A stretch of 64,000 nucleotides of DNA from Selenomonas sp. (GCF_022771645.1 NZ_JALFCU010000118.1:1-64000); one strand, 5' to 3'. Counted from the first letter of the stretch, positions 8,366-17,344 are shown. The notes: generated from the sequence alone by a model not told the origin. Translations and numbers: made by a program.

Positions 8366-9593
8366 CGCACAGGAATTTTTGAAGGACTTCCCGCTCCTTC
8401 GCACGGAAATGAACGGCAAGCCCATCGCTTACCTCGACAATGGCGCGACGACGCAGAAACCGGAACAGGTCATCCGCGCACTCTGCGGCTACTATGGCGG
8501 CTGCAACGCGAACCCGCATCGCGGCGCGTACGCGCTGTCCGTCGAGGCGACGGAAATCTACGAAAACACGCGCAAACTCACGGCGAGCTTCATCAACGCC
8601 GCGCGCCCCGAGGAAATCATCTTCACGAAGAACGCGACGGAGGCGCTGAACCTCGTCGCGTACAGCTACGGCCTCACGAACATCGGCGCGGGCGACGAGA
8701 TCGTGCTCACGATCGCCGAGCATCACAGCGATCTCGTGCCGTGGCAGTACGTCGCAAAGACAAAAGGCGCGACGCTGAAGTACATTTATCTTGAAAAAGA
8801 CGGGAATCTCTCGGACGAGGATATCGAAACGAAGATCACGGAAAAGACGAAGCTCGTCGCCGTCACGCAGGTCTCGAACGTGCTCGGCCTCAAGAACGAC
8901 GTGAAGAAGGTCGCGGAAAAAGCGCATAGTGTCGGCGCCGTCGTCGTCGTCGACGGCTCGCAGAGCGTCGCGCACCAGGCCGTCGACGTGCGGGACATCG
9001 ACGCCGATTTCTTTGCCTTCTCCGGCCACAAGATGCTCTCGCCGATGGGCATCGGCGTGCTGTATGGCAAGTACGAACTCCTCGACGCGATGCCGCCGTT
9101 CCTCATGGGCGGCGACATGATCGAGTACGTGCAGGAACAGGAGACGACGTACGCCGAGCTCCCCGCGAAATTCGAAGCCGGCACGCAGAACGTCGGCGGC
9201 GCGGCCGGCCTCTCGGCGGCCATCCAGTACCTCCAGCACATCGGCTTCGACCGCATCGAGGCCATCGAGAAGGAACTCGTCGACTACGCGCTGCCGCAGC
9301 TCAGGGAGCTTCCGTACATCGAGACGTACGGTTGCGACACAACGCGCGACAACAAGACAGGCATCATCGCGTTCAATGTCCAGGACGTGCATCCGCACGA
9401 CGTCGCGACGATCCTCGACAGCACGGGCGTCGCTGTCCGCGCCGGCCACCACTGCGCACAGCCCTTGCACCGCTATCTCGGCCTCAACGCCAGCTGCCGC
9501 GCGAGCTTCTATCTCTACAACACGAAAGAAGACGTCGACCGCTGGATTGCAGCGCTGAAAACCGTCCGCCCCACGCTCGGATATAAAGACTAA
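8358..9593 (+). CDS. sufS: Cysteine desulfurase SufS
   Basis: A 411-residue group II cysteine desulfurase that takes sulfur from L-cysteine using PLP. The PLP lysine is in FAFSGHKMLSP (about residue 225) and the persulfide-forming Cys is in RAGHHCAQPLHRYL (about 365). The ATG at 8358 follows AGGGAGG and overlaps the sufD stop by 8 bases. A longer frame to 8319 is inside sufD and unlikely. It is partnered with SufU just downstream. Confidence 0.97.
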   Translation: MADAQEFLKDFPLLRTEMNGKPIAYLDNGATTQKPEQVIRALCGYYGGCNANPHRGAYALSVEATEIYENTRKLTASFINAARPEEIIFTKNATEALNLVAYSYGLTNIGAGDEIVLTIAEHHSDLVPWQYVAKTKGATLKYIYLEKDGNLSDEDIETKITEKTKLVAVTQVSNVLGLKNDVKKVAEKAHSVGAVVVVDGSQSVAHQAVDVRDIDADFFAFSGHKMLSPMGIGVLYGKYELLDAMPPFLMGGDMIEYVQEQETTYAELPAKFEAGTQNVGGAAGLSAAIQYLQHIGFDRIEAIEKELVDYALPQLRELPYIETYGCDTTRDNKTGIIAFNVQDVHPHDVATILDSTGVAVRAGHHCAQPLHRYLGLNASCRASFYLYNTKEDVDRWIAALKTVRPTLGYKD

Positions 9594-9605
9594 GAAGGTG
9601 AAAAT

Positions 9606-10037
9606 ATGGGCTTAGAAGACGTCTACACGGAACTCGTCAGCGAGCACAGCCGCAATCCCGAGAACCGTCACGCGCTCCCGGGCGCAAACTGTTCGCTGAA
9701 AGGACACAACCCGAGCTGCGGCGACGAGATCACGCTGCAGCTCAAGATTGAAGACGGCATCGTCAAAGACGCCGCGTTCACCGGCGTCGGCTGCGCCATC
9801 AGCCAGGCCTCGACGGACATGATGATCGACCTCATCCGCGGCAAGGACGTCGCGAAAGCGCGCGAACTCGCCGGCAAGTTCATCGGCATGATCAAGCGCG
9901 AGATCACGGACGACGACGAGCTTGAAGAACTCGACGAAGCCCTCGCGCTCAAAAACGTCAGCAACATGCCGGCAAGAGTCAAGTGCGCCGTGCTCGCGTG
10001 GCATACGCTCGATGATGCGCTGAAGGAAGAAAAATAA
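9606..10037 (+). CDS. sufU: Zinc-dependent sulfurtransferase SufU
   Basis: A 143-residue SufU, the Firmicutes sulfur-transfer partner of SufS. The zinc and sulfur ligands are visible: C38 and D40 (NPSCGDEITL), C63 (GVGCAIS) and C127 (RVKCAVLAW). The acidic insert between the last two cysteines is typical of SufU and distinguishes it from IscU. It is last in the suf operon and is followed by a terminator. Confidence 0.95.
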   Translation: MGLEDVYTELVSEHSRNPENRHALPGANCSLKGHNPSCGDEITLQLKIEDGIVKDAAFTGVGCAISQASTDMMIDLIRGKDVAKARELAGKFIGMIKREITDDDELEELDEALALKNVSNMPARVKCAVLAWHTLDDALKEEK

Positions 10038-10054
10038 ACAGCAAGACAACAAAA

Positions 10055-10104
10055 GCGCCCGCAAGCAACATTGAAATTCATCGTTGCCTGCGGGCGTCTT
10101 TGTT
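10055..10104 (+). terminator. Intrinsic terminator of the suf operon
   Basis: A stem formed by 10055-10069 and 10083-10097 (14 of 15 pairs) with a short T-rich tail, between the convergent sufU and phzF-like genes. It probably serves both strands. Confidence 0.75.
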
Positions 10105-10122
10105 TGTGTGCCGTCGTGAAAA

Positions 10123-10902
10123 TCAGAGATGCAGCGTCGCTTTGGAATATAGTACAGCGTCGCCAGAGAGCTCGACGCTCGCGCCATCCTGCCGACACCA
10201 GAGCTCGCCGCCACGACGGGAGGCTTGGTAAGCGTGGATGGTATTTTTCCCGAGGCGTTTCGTCCAGTACGGCACGATGTGGCAATGACCGGAGCCGCAG
10301 ACGGGATCTTCGGGGACAGCGAGCTTCGGCGCGAACGAGCGGCTGACGCAATCGAACGCGCTGCCCGGCGCGGTGACGTGGACGAGCAAGCCGTCGAGCT
10401 CCTTGAGCTTTGCTTGGTCGGGCGTCATCTCGCGCACGATGCGTTCGTCGTCATAAACAAGCAAGAGGTCGCGCGCGAGGTACGCTTCCCGCGGCCGCGC
10501 ACCGGTCGCCTCGGTCATCGCGTCCGTGACGGAGACGGGCTTCAGACCGTAGGCAGGGAATTGCATCGTATAGCGGCCGTCTGCCTCTGTCACGACGAGC
10601 TCGTTTTTCATCGTGCGGAAGACGAAGCGGTGCGCGTCGGGCGCGACGAACGTTTTCAAGACGAACGACGTGCCGAGCGTCGCATGCCCGCAGAGATCGA
10701 TCTCGCCGCCCGGCGTGAACCAGCGCAAGTGCCAGCGCTCGCCGTCGCGCACGACGAACGCCGTTTCCGAGAGATTGTTTTCGATAGCAATCGATTGCAT
10801 CAGATCGTCCGGCAGCCATTTGTCCAGCACGCAGACAGCGGCCGGATTGCCATGAAAGCGCTCGCGCGTGAACGCATCGACGATATAACAGTTCAGTTCC
10901 AT
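10123..10902 (-). CDS. PhzF family isomerase/epimerase-like protein
   Basis: A 259-residue PhzF/DapF-fold protein. Family landmarks are GNPAAVC near the N-terminus, the catalytic-type Glu in NNLSETAFV, FTPGGEIDLCGHATLGT, and EDPVCGSGHCHIVPYW in the second half. Such proteins isomerise small acids, but the substrate here is unknown. The ATG at 10902 follows AAGGAGG. It is transcribed alone, convergent with suf and divergent from the mntA/hepT pair. Confidence 0.9.
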   Translation of the reverse strand: MELNCYIVDAFTRERFHGNPAAVCVLDKWLPDDLMQSIAIENNLSETAFVVRDGERWHLRWFTPGGEIDLCGHATLGTSFVLKTFVAPDAHRFVFRTMKNELVVTEADGRYTMQFPAYGLKPVSVTDAMTEATGARPREAYLARDLLLVYDDERIVREMTPDQAKLKELDGLLVHVTAPGSAFDCVSRSFAPKLAVPEDPVCGSGHCHIVPYWTKRLGKNTIHAYQASRRGGELWCRQDGASVELSGDAVLYSKATLHL

Positions 10903-10986
10903 AGGGGAGGCCTCCTTTTTTCCGCATTCTATCATGCGGAGGAATGCCTTGTAAATCGCGTTTCGCTTTTTTGGCGTGCGGCGTTA

Positions 10987-10995
10987 TGGTATACT
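10987..10995 (+). promoter_or_regulatory. Extended -10 promoter for mntA-hepT module 1
   Basis: TG-G-TATACT at 10987-10995, 23 bases before the ATG. There is no recognisable -35. The same nonamer is found upstream of the second MNT/HEPT module. Confidence 0.55.
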
Positions 10996-11017
10996 GGAAG
11001 AAAACGGAGGGAGCACT

Positions 11018-11308
11018 ATGAACAAGTACGTTGAACGGATCAAGAAGCTGGTGCTCAAAGGGCTCGACGGCGAGCCGGCGAGCGTGTATCTCTTCGGCTC
11101 GTGGGCGCGGGGGACGCAGCAGCGTAGTTCGGATGTCGATGTAGCCATAGAATATCATGGGGCATCGAACTGGAAGAAAATTGAGGCTTTGCGGGAAGCG
11201 CTGGAGGAGTCGACAATCCCGTATTGCGTCGACGTTGTCGATATGCAGAATGCATCGGAATCGCTTTTGAAAGAAATCCGAAAGGATGGGATCGTATGGA
11301 AAGCATGA
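11018..11308 (+). CDS. mntA: MntA-like minimal nucleotidyltransferase antitoxin
   Basis: A 96-residue nucleotidyltransferase-fold protein with the GSX10DXD motif (GSWARG at 27-32, then SDVDVAI with D39 and D41). In characterised pairs, MntA AMPylates a Tyr of its HepT partner and neutralises it. The ATG at 11018 is preceded by ACGGAGGGAG. Its stop overlaps the hepT start, the standard arrangement of this type VII toxin-antitoxin module. AT content is higher than in its neighbours, consistent with acquisition (inference). Confidence 0.85.
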   Translation: MNKYVERIKKLVLKGLDGEPASVYLFGSWARGTQQRSSDVDVAIEYHGASNWKKIEALREALEESTIPYCVDVVDMQNASESLLKEIRKDGIVWKA

Positions 11309-11700
11309 CGGAACGGAGGAAGAAAGCGGAGGACGCACTCGCACGGTTGCATGAAGTCGTGATCATGGAACATTTGACGGAATTGGAGCGGGATGCGCTG
11401 ATTCATCGTTTCGAATTTTGCTTTGAAATCCTCTGGAAGTGCGCGAAAGATTATCTGCGCGACGTAGAAGGCATCGATGCGGCATCGCCGAAAAAAGTCA
11501 TTCGCATGTCGCGAAATGTCGGGCTGCTGACGGACGAGGAAACGGAACAGGCACTTGACATGGTGAATGACCGCAACCTGACATCGCACACGTATGATGA
11601 GAACATGGCGATGATGCTCGTGGAGCACATCAAAGGATATGAAATACTCATGCAACGATGGTATGGGAAAATGAATGCGAAAGATGCGGCGCAGGAGTGA
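11296..11700 (+). CDS. hepT: HEPT-domain toxin (HI0074-type nucleotidyltransferase substrate-binding protein)
   Basis: About 134 residues, all helical, with the RX4HXY motif RNLTSHTY that defines the HEPT RNase active site and the AMPylated tyrosine. Two starts are possible: ATG 11296 (with AAAGGA upstream) and ATG 11305, which overlaps the mntA stop as ATGA. It belongs to the HI0074 subfamily, unlike the DUF86-type partner in the second module near 29.4 kb. Expected to be an mRNA- or tRNA-cleaving toxin kept in check by MntA. Confidence 0.85.
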   Translation: MESMTERRKKAEDALARLHEVVIMEHLTELERDALIHRFEFCFEILWKCAKDYLRDVEGIDAASPKKVIRMSRNVGLLTDEETEQALDMVNDRNLTSHTYDENMAMMLVEHIKGYEILMQRWYGKMNAKDAAQE

Positions 11701-11720
11701 GGGGGGATTGGATGGGCATA

Positions 11721-11749
11721 TAGACAATCTGTGCACTTTGTGTTATACT
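11721..11749 (+). promoter_or_regulatory. Promoter upstream of the symporter leader
   Basis: TAGACA (11721-11726), a 17-base spacer and TATACT (11744-11749), one mismatch in each hexamer. It starts a leader of about 130 bases before the symporter gene. Confidence 0.7.
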
Positions 11750-11777
11750 CTTTCCAGAATTTGTCACAGGCAATGAG

Positions 11778-11829
11778 GCCGCGCATGCTCCGTGTATTTT
11801 GTGTACGGTGCATGGCGCGGCATTTTTGT
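11778..11829 (+). terminator. Leader terminator/attenuator before the dicarboxylate symporter
   Basis: 11778-11792 pairs with 11806-11821 (GCCGCGC-ATGC arms, one bulge and one mismatch) and is followed by ATTTTTGTT. It sits downstream of the promoter at 11721 and upstream of the ATG at 11885, so it would end the symporter transcript unless relieved. It could also simply terminate the hepT transcript. Confidence 0.6.
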
Positions 11830-11884
11830 TGCCCGGGCGCAGTTGTTTTTCATTGTTGGCAATGAAAGGGGAAAAGGAAGTATT

Positions 11885-13126
11885 ATGGGAGAGACGAAGA
11901 AATCCGGCATGAGCCTAGATAGGCTCGGCCTTTGGATCATCGTCGCGACGGTCGCGGGCGCGGTCGTCGGCCTGCTCATGGGCAAGCCGGCGCACATGTT
12001 CGCGCCGCTCGGCAATCTGTTCATGCAGCTCATCAAGATGGTCGTCGTGCCGCTCGTGCTGTTCTCGCTGATCGGCGGCGCCGCTGCGCTCGGCAAGTCG
12101 AAGAGCGCCGGCAAGATCGGCCTGTTGACGTTCGTCTACTACGGCGTCACGACGGCCGTCGCCGTCGCGCTCGGCCTCGCGATGAGCACGATCTTCACGC
12201 CGGGCGCCGGCATCGACATGGCGACGCTCGAGAGCGCGGCCATCCACGTCGATCACATGGAGGAAAGCACGCAGATCCCGGGCTTCTGGGAGACGGTCAC
12301 AGGCTTCGTGCCGGCGAACCCGTTCAAGGCGCTCGTCGACGGCAACATCCTGCAGATCATCGTCTTCGCGATGTTCATGGGCTTCGCCGCGACGTTCCTC
12401 GAAGACGAAAAGAAAGAATTCGTGCTGAAGTTCTTCAACTACCTCACGGAACTCTTCATCAAGGTCATGACGGCCATCATGTATGTCGCGCCGATCGGCG
12501 TTTTCTGCCTCATGGCGGATGCGACAGGCACGTTCGGCTACACGGTGCTCGCGAAGATCGGCTACCTCATCGTGCTGTACATCATCGTGCTCGCCGTCGT
12601 CACGTATGGCATGATCGGCGGCACGGTCGCGCTGTTCTCGAAATGCACGACGTATGTGAAATTCTTCAAGGCGATGTGGAAAGTGCAGGTCTTCGCGTTC
12701 TCGACGGCGTCGTCGATGGCGACGCTGCCGCTCAACATGCAGACGGCGCGCACGGAGCTCGGCGTCTCGGCGGAGACAACGTCGTTCGCGTTGCCGCTCG
12801 GCGCGACAATCAACATGAACGGCAATGCGGCGTACTACGCGATGGCCGCGACGTTCATCGCGCAGATGTACGGCATGGATCTCTCGATGCCGCAGTACAT
12901 CGCCATCATCATCACGAGCACGCTCGGCGCCGTCGGCCAGGCCGGCGTGCCGGGCCCGACGCTCCTCGTCGTCGCCGTCCTCGTCTCGGCCGGCATCCCA
13001 ATCGATGCGTTGCCGATCCTCTTCGGCGTCGACCGCATCTTTGATATGCTGCGCACGGCCGTCAACATCACTGGCGACGCGGCCTGCGCGACGATTGTCG
13101 ACCAGTTCCGCGAAGAAGAAGCGTGA
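11885..13126 (+). CDS. Dicarboxylate/amino acid:cation symporter (DAACS family)
   Basis: A 413-residue multi-spanning symporter of the DctA/GltP family, importing C4-dicarboxylates or Glu/Asp with Na+ or H+. Diagnostic motifs are the substrate loop GATINMNGNAAYYAMAATF and the last core helix FGVDRIFDMLRTAVNITGDA, where the aspartate binds cation or substrate. The ATG at 11885 follows AAAAGGAAG. Frames open upstream to 11792 are inside the hairpin leader and are rejected. It is followed by a hairpin terminator. A more distant family member is at 56.3 kb. Confidence 0.93.
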   Translation: MGETKKSGMSLDRLGLWIIVATVAGAVVGLLMGKPAHMFAPLGNLFMQLIKMVVVPLVLFSLIGGAAALGKSKSAGKIGLLTFVYYGVTTAVAVALGLAMSTIFTPGAGIDMATLESAAIHVDHMEESTQIPGFWETVTGFVPANPFKALVDGNILQIIVFAMFMGFAATFLEDEKKEFVLKFFNYLTELFIKVMTAIMYVAPIGVFCLMADATGTFGYTVLAKIGYLIVLYIIVLAVVTYGMIGGTVALFSKCTTYVKFFKAMWKVQVFAFSTASSMATLPLNMQTARTELGVSAETTSFALPLGATINMNGNAAYYAMAATFIAQMYGMDLSMPQYIAIIITSTLGAVGQAGVPGPTLLVVAVLVSAGIPIDALPILFGVDRIFDMLRTAVNITGDAACATIVDQFREEEA

Positions 13127-13173
13127 CGCGTTCCCGCTTTTTATAGGACGTTAGAGAAAAACAAGGCATTCTA

Positions 13174-13182
13174 TGCTATAAT
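13174..13182 (+). promoter_or_regulatory. Extended -10 promoter for the PBP gene
   Basis: TG-C-TATAAT at 13174-13182, a perfect extended -10. Transcription would begin near 13189, inside the first arm of the terminator of the preceding gene. Confidence 0.6.
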
Positions 13183-13184
13183 GA

Positions 13185-13216
13185 GAGCCTGTGGACAGTT
13201 CCGCAGGCTCTTTTTG
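13185..13216 (+). terminator. Terminator of the symporter gene, overlapping the PBP promoter start
   Basis: GAGCCTGTGG (13185-13194) pairs with CCGCAGGCTC (13201-13210), one G-U pair, followed by T5. Confidence 0.8.
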
Positions 13217-13250
13217 TTGCCTGCGTGATATATGGAAGGGAGTTTCCATT

Positions 13251-15257
13251 TTGCAAAAGGGAACGAAAGGCATGGGCGCGCAGCAGGGAAAGCATGAGAT
13301 CCAGACGCGCATCTCCTACGGCCTCATCGCCATGGTCGCCCTCATCGGCCTCATCGTCGTGCGCTACGCCTACGTGCAGCTCGTGCAGGGGCGCGACCTC
13401 ACGGAGCGCTTGCAGGCGCAGGTGCAGTCGGACTACAAGATGCAGTCGCCGCGCGGCGCGATCCTCGACCGCGACGGCCGCGAGCTCGCTGTCAGCACGA
13501 TGACGAAATCCATCTTCATCGACCCGAACCACACGGCGGACAAAGACCAGGAGCAGATCGCGACGGGCCTCGCGCCACTCATCGGCCTCCAGCCCGACGA
13601 CATCCGCACGGCCATCGCCGACGGCGGCGGCTTCGTCTGGCTGAAACATTTCCTCACGCAGGACGAGTACGAGGCCGCGCGCGCGTTCGTCAGCGACCAG
13701 GAGCTCACGGACTGCATCGGCTTCCGCGACGAGCCGAAGCGCTTTTATCCGAACGACGTGCTCGCGGCGAATGTCATCGGCTTCGTCGGCACGGAGGACA
13801 AGGGCCTCGACGGCATCGAGCAGGCGTGCGACAGCCTCATCAAGGGCGAGGTCACGGAGCGCGAGCTCTTCACCGACCAGAGCTCGCGGCCGATCCTCGA
13901 GTCCGTGTTCCAGCGCGGCGCGTATCGCGGCAACCAGTGCAAGACGATCCAGCTCACGATCGACAGCACGATGCAGTTCACCGTCGAGCAGGAGCTCGAC
14001 CGCGCCATGGCCGAGAACAATCCGGCGGCCGTCACCTGCATCGTCATGGACCCGAAGACGGGCGACGTGCTCGCCATGGCCTCGCGGCCGTCGTACAACC
14101 CGAACCGGTTCTACGACTACGCGCCGGAGACGTGGAAGAACCGCGCCGTCTCGTTCATCTACGAGCCGGGCTCGACGTTCAAGTCCGTCGTCGCGGGCGC
14201 GGCGCTGCAGGAAAAAGTCGTCACGCCGAACCAGGTCTTCGTCGACCCGGGCTACGTCATGGTCTCGGGCCGCCGCATCCAGAACTGGAACGGCGCGAGC
14301 TTCGGCACGGTCACGTTCACGGACGTCGTCAAGCAGTCGCTGAACACGGGCTTTGCGCAGGTCGGCCTGCGCCTCGGCGCGGAAAACCTCATGAAGTACG
14401 CGAAGCTCTTCGGCTTCGGCGAGGTGACGGACATCGGCCTGCCGGGCGAAGAGGCCGGCATCCTGTTCGACCCCGAGGACATGCGCGCGTCCGACATCGC
14501 GACGACGGCCATCGGCCAGTCCATCGCCGTCACGCCGATCCAGCTCGTGCGCGCCATGGCCGCCATCGCGAACGACGGCGTCGTGCTGAAGCCGCACATC
14601 GTGAAGTCCATCAAGAACGCCGACGGCTCGACGTATCTGGAAAACAAGCGCGAGGAAGTCGGCCGCGCGCTCGAGTCCGCGACGGACAAGACGCTCGTCG
14701 GCCTCCTCGAACAGGTCGTCGCCTCGGGCGGCGGCAAGAAGGCCGCCGTCAAGGGCTACCGCATCGCCGGCAAGACCGGCACGGCGCAGAAAATCCGTCC
14801 GGACGGCGCCGGCTACATGGAAGGGCGCTACATCGCGTCGTTCTGCGGCTTCGCGCCCGTCGAAGACCCGCAGATCGTCGTGCTCGTCATGATCGACGAC
14901 CCAGGCACGGGCAACTTTTACGGCGGCCAGATCGCTGCGCCGGTCGCGCAGCGCATCTTCGCGCAGCTCCTGCGCCACATGAAAGTCGAGCCGTCGACGG
15001 ATCCGTTCGCCGACATGGAAAAGACGCAGCGCGAGAAGCCGCGCCCGGAGCCGAAAAAATACGAAGGCGAGATCCCGACCGGCATGATCGTCGTGCCGGA
15101 CTTCCGCGGCCTCTCCATCCGCGCCGCCGCGCAAAAGGCCACGGCCGCCGGCCTGCAGTTCGAAAGCGAAGGCAGCGGCACGGCCACACTGCAGAGCATC
15201 CCCGCGAACACGCTCGTCGAGCAGGGCACGAGCATCCATGTGACGTTCGCGCCGTGA
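13251..15257 (+). CDS. Penicillin-binding protein 2 / SpoVD-like transpeptidase with PASTA domain
   Basis: A 668-residue class B PBP. There is one N-terminal membrane helix (about 20-42), a dimerisation region with SPRGAILDRDGRELA, and a transpeptidase with the SxxK motif in EPGSTFKS, SxN in KQSLNTG and KTG in AGKTGTAQK. A C-terminal PASTA domain begins with VVPDFRGLSIRAAA. It crosslinks septal or spore-type peptidoglycan. I prefer the TTG at 13251, 8 bases after GGAAGGGAG, over the ATG at 13272, whose GAAAGG is too close. It stands alone and is not in a dcw cluster, so the role could be division (FtsI-like) or sporulation (SpoVD-like). Confidence 0.9.
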   Translation: MQKGTKGMGAQQGKHEIQTRISYGLIAMVALIGLIVVRYAYVQLVQGRDLTERLQAQVQSDYKMQSPRGAILDRDGRELAVSTMTKSIFIDPNHTADKDQEQIATGLAPLIGLQPDDIRTAIADGGGFVWLKHFLTQDEYEAARAFVSDQELTDCIGFRDEPKRFYPNDVLAANVIGFVGTEDKGLDGIEQACDSLIKGEVTERELFTDQSSRPILESVFQRGAYRGNQCKTIQLTIDSTMQFTVEQELDRAMAENNPAAVTCIVMDPKTGDVLAMASRPSYNPNRFYDYAPETWKNRAVSFIYEPGSTFKSVVAGAALQEKVVTPNQVFVDPGYVMVSGRRIQNWNGASFGTVTFTDVVKQSLNTGFAQVGLRLGAENLMKYAKLFGFGEVTDIGLPGEEAGILFDPEDMRASDIATTAIGQSIAVTPIQLVRAMAAIANDGVVLKPHIVKSIKNADGSTYLENKREEVGRALESATDKTLVGLLEQVVASGGGKKAAVKGYRIAGKTGTAQKIRPDGAGYMEGRYIASFCGFAPVEDPQIVVLVMIDDPGTGNFYGGQIAAPVAQRIFAQLLRHMKVEPSTDPFADMEKTQREKPRPEPKKYEGEIPTGMIVVPDFRGLSIRAAAQKATAAGLQFESEGSGTATLQSIPANTLVEQGTSIHVTFAP

Positions 15258-15272
15258 GTTTTTTCCGATTTC

Positions 15273-15301
15273 TTGACACCCCTTTTTTCCGTTGCTATGA
15301 T
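15273..15301 (+). promoter_or_regulatory. Promoter for the acidic protein and HAD genes
   Basis: TTGACA (15273-15278), a 17-base spacer and TATGAT (15296-15301), with a TGC just before the -10. One of the strongest promoters in the window. Confidence 0.8.
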
Positions 15302-15336
15302 TAGGATAGAAAACAACGGGGAAGAGGGGATTTTTT

Positions 15337-15720
15337 ATGAGTGACATGCTGGAAGGATACGTTCCGACGGGACACCGCGTGTTTCGTGGGAAAAAACGCA
15401 TCGAGAGCGAATGGATGCCGACGGAGATGAAGCCATTCGTCGTGCGCCAGCCGGGCGACGAGGACGACGCGACAGACGATGAGAAGAAAGCGAAAGCGGC
15501 GGCGATGGACGCGGACGATGCAGCGGAGGACGAAGCAGCGGACGGCGGCTCACCCGAAGATATCGCGGCGCGCATCGCGGGCGACCGCGTGCAGTTCCAA
15601 GCTGACATCCTCGCCGTCGCGCGCGCCGAAGCAGGCGAGGACGAGGACGGCAATGTCATCGACGCGCCGGCGGACGCTGCGGCGGACGATGACGCGGCAG
15701 AACAGGAGGATGCAGAGTGA
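15337..15720 (+). CDS. Acidic low-complexity hypothetical protein
   Basis: A 127-residue protein that I do not recognise. The first 40 residues are mixed (GYVPTGHRVFRGKKRIESEW). The rest is very rich in Asp, Glu and Ala and looks disordered, with a short helical segment around DIAARIAGDRVQFQADILAV. It has no signal peptide or membrane segment. It has a strong promoter and a good site (GGGGAAGAGGGG), and its stop overlaps the GTG of the next gene, so it is co-expressed with the HAD phosphatases. Confidence 0.7.
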   Translation: MSDMLEGYVPTGHRVFRGKKRIESEWMPTEMKPFVVRQPGDEDDATDDEKKAKAAAMDADDAAEDEAADGGSPEDIAARIAGDRVQFQADILAVARAEAGEDEDGNVIDAPADAAADDDAAEQEDAE

Positions 15721-16538
15721 GCGAGAAGGACATGAACATCCAGCTTTTCGTGACGGATCTCGACGGGACGCTGCTCCCGACGGGCAGGGACGTGCCGCAG
15801 GTGAATATCGATGCCGTGCAGCGCGCTGTCAAAGCTGGCGTGACGGTGACGATCGCGACGGGGCGCATGTACCGCGCGGCGCTGCCGGTCGCCCAGGCCA
15901 TCGGCGTCGACGTGCCGATCATCACGTACAACGGCGCGCTCATCAAGTCCGTCTCGGGCGAGATCTACGATGAAAATTACGTGCCGGAGGATGTCGTGCG
16001 CGACCTCGTCGATTTCGCGCACGCGCATGGCTGGTACGTGCAGACGTATTCCGATGACGAGCTCTATTTCGCCGAGCATACGGAAAAGGCAATCGCCTAC
16101 GAAAAGGCGCAGGTGCTGACGGGGCATACGGTCGGCTGGGACGGGCTGAAAGCGCATACGGAAAAGGTCGCGAAAGTGCTCGTCATCTCGGATGACGGCG
16201 CACAGACGGACGAGCGCATCGCCATCCTCAATGAGGCGTTCGCCGGCCGCGCGAAGGCCGTGCGCTCGAATCCCGAGTACGCCGAGGTCGTGTACCCCGG
16301 CGTCTCGAAGGCATCGGCACTCAAGAAGCTCGCGGCCAAGCTCCGCATTCCCATCGAGAACGTCATGGCCATCGGCGATGCGAACAACGACATCCTGATG
16401 CTCCAGGCCGCCGGCCACAGCGTCGCTATGGGCAATGCGCTGCCCGAGGTCAAGGCGGCGTGTGAGTTCACGGTCGGCGACTGCATGGACGGCGGCTTCG
16501 CCGAGGCCATCGAAAGGTTCGTGCTGCATGAACGGTAA
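15717..16538 (+). CDS. Cof-type HAD-IIB family hydrolase (first of a tandem pair)
   Basis: A 273-residue HAD phosphatase, Cof/YidA type, which dephosphorylates sugar phosphates or related metabolites. It carries motif I DLDGTLLP, motif II TIATGR, a Lys in the KASALKKLAAKL stretch and motif IV GDANNDILML. The GTG at 15717 lies 7 bases after AGGAGG and overlaps the previous stop; an ATG at 15732 is the alternative. The substrate cannot be read from sequence. Confidence 0.9.
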   Translation: MSEKDMNIQLFVTDLDGTLLPTGRDVPQVNIDAVQRAVKAGVTVTIATGRMYRAALPVAQAIGVDVPIITYNGALIKSVSGEIYDENYVPEDVVRDLVDFAHAHGWYVQTYSDDELYFAEHTEKAIAYEKAQVLTGHTVGWDGLKAHTEKVAKVLVISDDGAQTDERIAILNEAFAGRAKAVRSNPEYAEVVYPGVSKASALKKLAAKLRIPIENVMAIGDANNDILMLQAAGHSVAMGNALPEVKAACEFTVGDCMDGGFAEAIERFVLHER

Positions 16539-17337
16539 AAAGGACATCCGGCTCATCGCGCTCGACCTCGACGGCACGCTGCTGAACTCCGACAAGCTCA
16601 TTACGCCGCGCACGGTCGCGGCACTGCAGGCCGCCATGCAAAAAGGCGTCCACGTCACGATTGCGACGGGACGCATGCTCCTGGGTGCGGCGCAGTTCGC
16701 GCAGCAGGTCGGCATGCATGCGCCGCTCATCTGCTGCAACGGTGGCGTCGTGCAGGGCGTGGATGATGACGAGCCGCTCTTCGTGCGTCATCTGCCGTCC
16801 GAAACGGTGCGTGGCATCCTCTCGATCTGTCACGAACACGGCTGGTATGCGAACTGGTACATCGGCCGCGATGTTTACGTCGAGCACTTTGACAAGGACT
16901 ATTTCTATGCGTACCGCACGATCAAGGACTTTCGATTGAAAGAAGTCGGCGACCGCTTCCTCGATGACACGGACGATGTCATCCAATGCGTCGTGCGCGA
17001 CCTCGACGGCCATGTGGCGGAAAAAGTCGCGGCCCTGCAAGACGCGTTGCCCGGGCAGTTCCAGGCGCAGCAGAACACGGGCACGAGCGCTGACCTCACG
17101 CCGAACGGCGTGACGAAAGCGCTCGGCCTCGCGTTCCTCATGCATCATTACGGCCTTGCGCCCGAGAATGTCATGGCCTGCGGCGACGGCGACAACGACC
17201 TGCCGATGCTAAAGTTCGCCGGCACCGCCGTCGTCCCCGCAAACGGCCTCCCCTGCGCAAAAGCACTCGCGACGTACCATGCGGAAAGCAATGACGAAGA
17301 CGGCATTGCAAAGGCAGTAGAAGAATTGGTGCTGTAA
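16528..17337 (+). CDS. Cof-type HAD-IIB family hydrolase (second of a tandem pair)
   Basis: A 269-residue paralogue of the preceding gene, with ALDLDGTLLNSDKLI, TIATGRML and CGDGDNDLPMLKFAG. Its ATG at 16528 overlaps the previous stop by 11 bases, so the two are translationally coupled and probably arose by tandem duplication. A copy of the palindromic repeat follows directly. Confidence 0.9.
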   Translation: MNGKKDIRLIALDLDGTLLNSDKLITPRTVAALQAAMQKGVHVTIATGRMLLGAAQFAQQVGMHAPLICCNGGVVQGVDDDEPLFVRHLPSETVRGILSICHEHGWYANWYIGRDVYVEHFDKDYFYAYRTIKDFRLKEVGDRFLDDTDDVIQCVVRDLDGHVAEKVAALQDALPGQFQAQQNTGTSADLTPNGVTKALGLAFLMHHYGLAPENVMACGDGDNDLPMLKFAGTAVVPANGLPCAKALATYHAESNDEDGIAKAVEELVL

Positions 17338-17344
17338 GCACCCC

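Noticed and set aside
13176..16739. 1187-codon open frame on the minus strand
   Set aside because: It is antisense to the PBP, acidic and HAD genes, which have motifs, ribosome sites and promoters. Its protein is Arg/Asp/Val-rich with no recognisable domain, a typical high-GC shadow.
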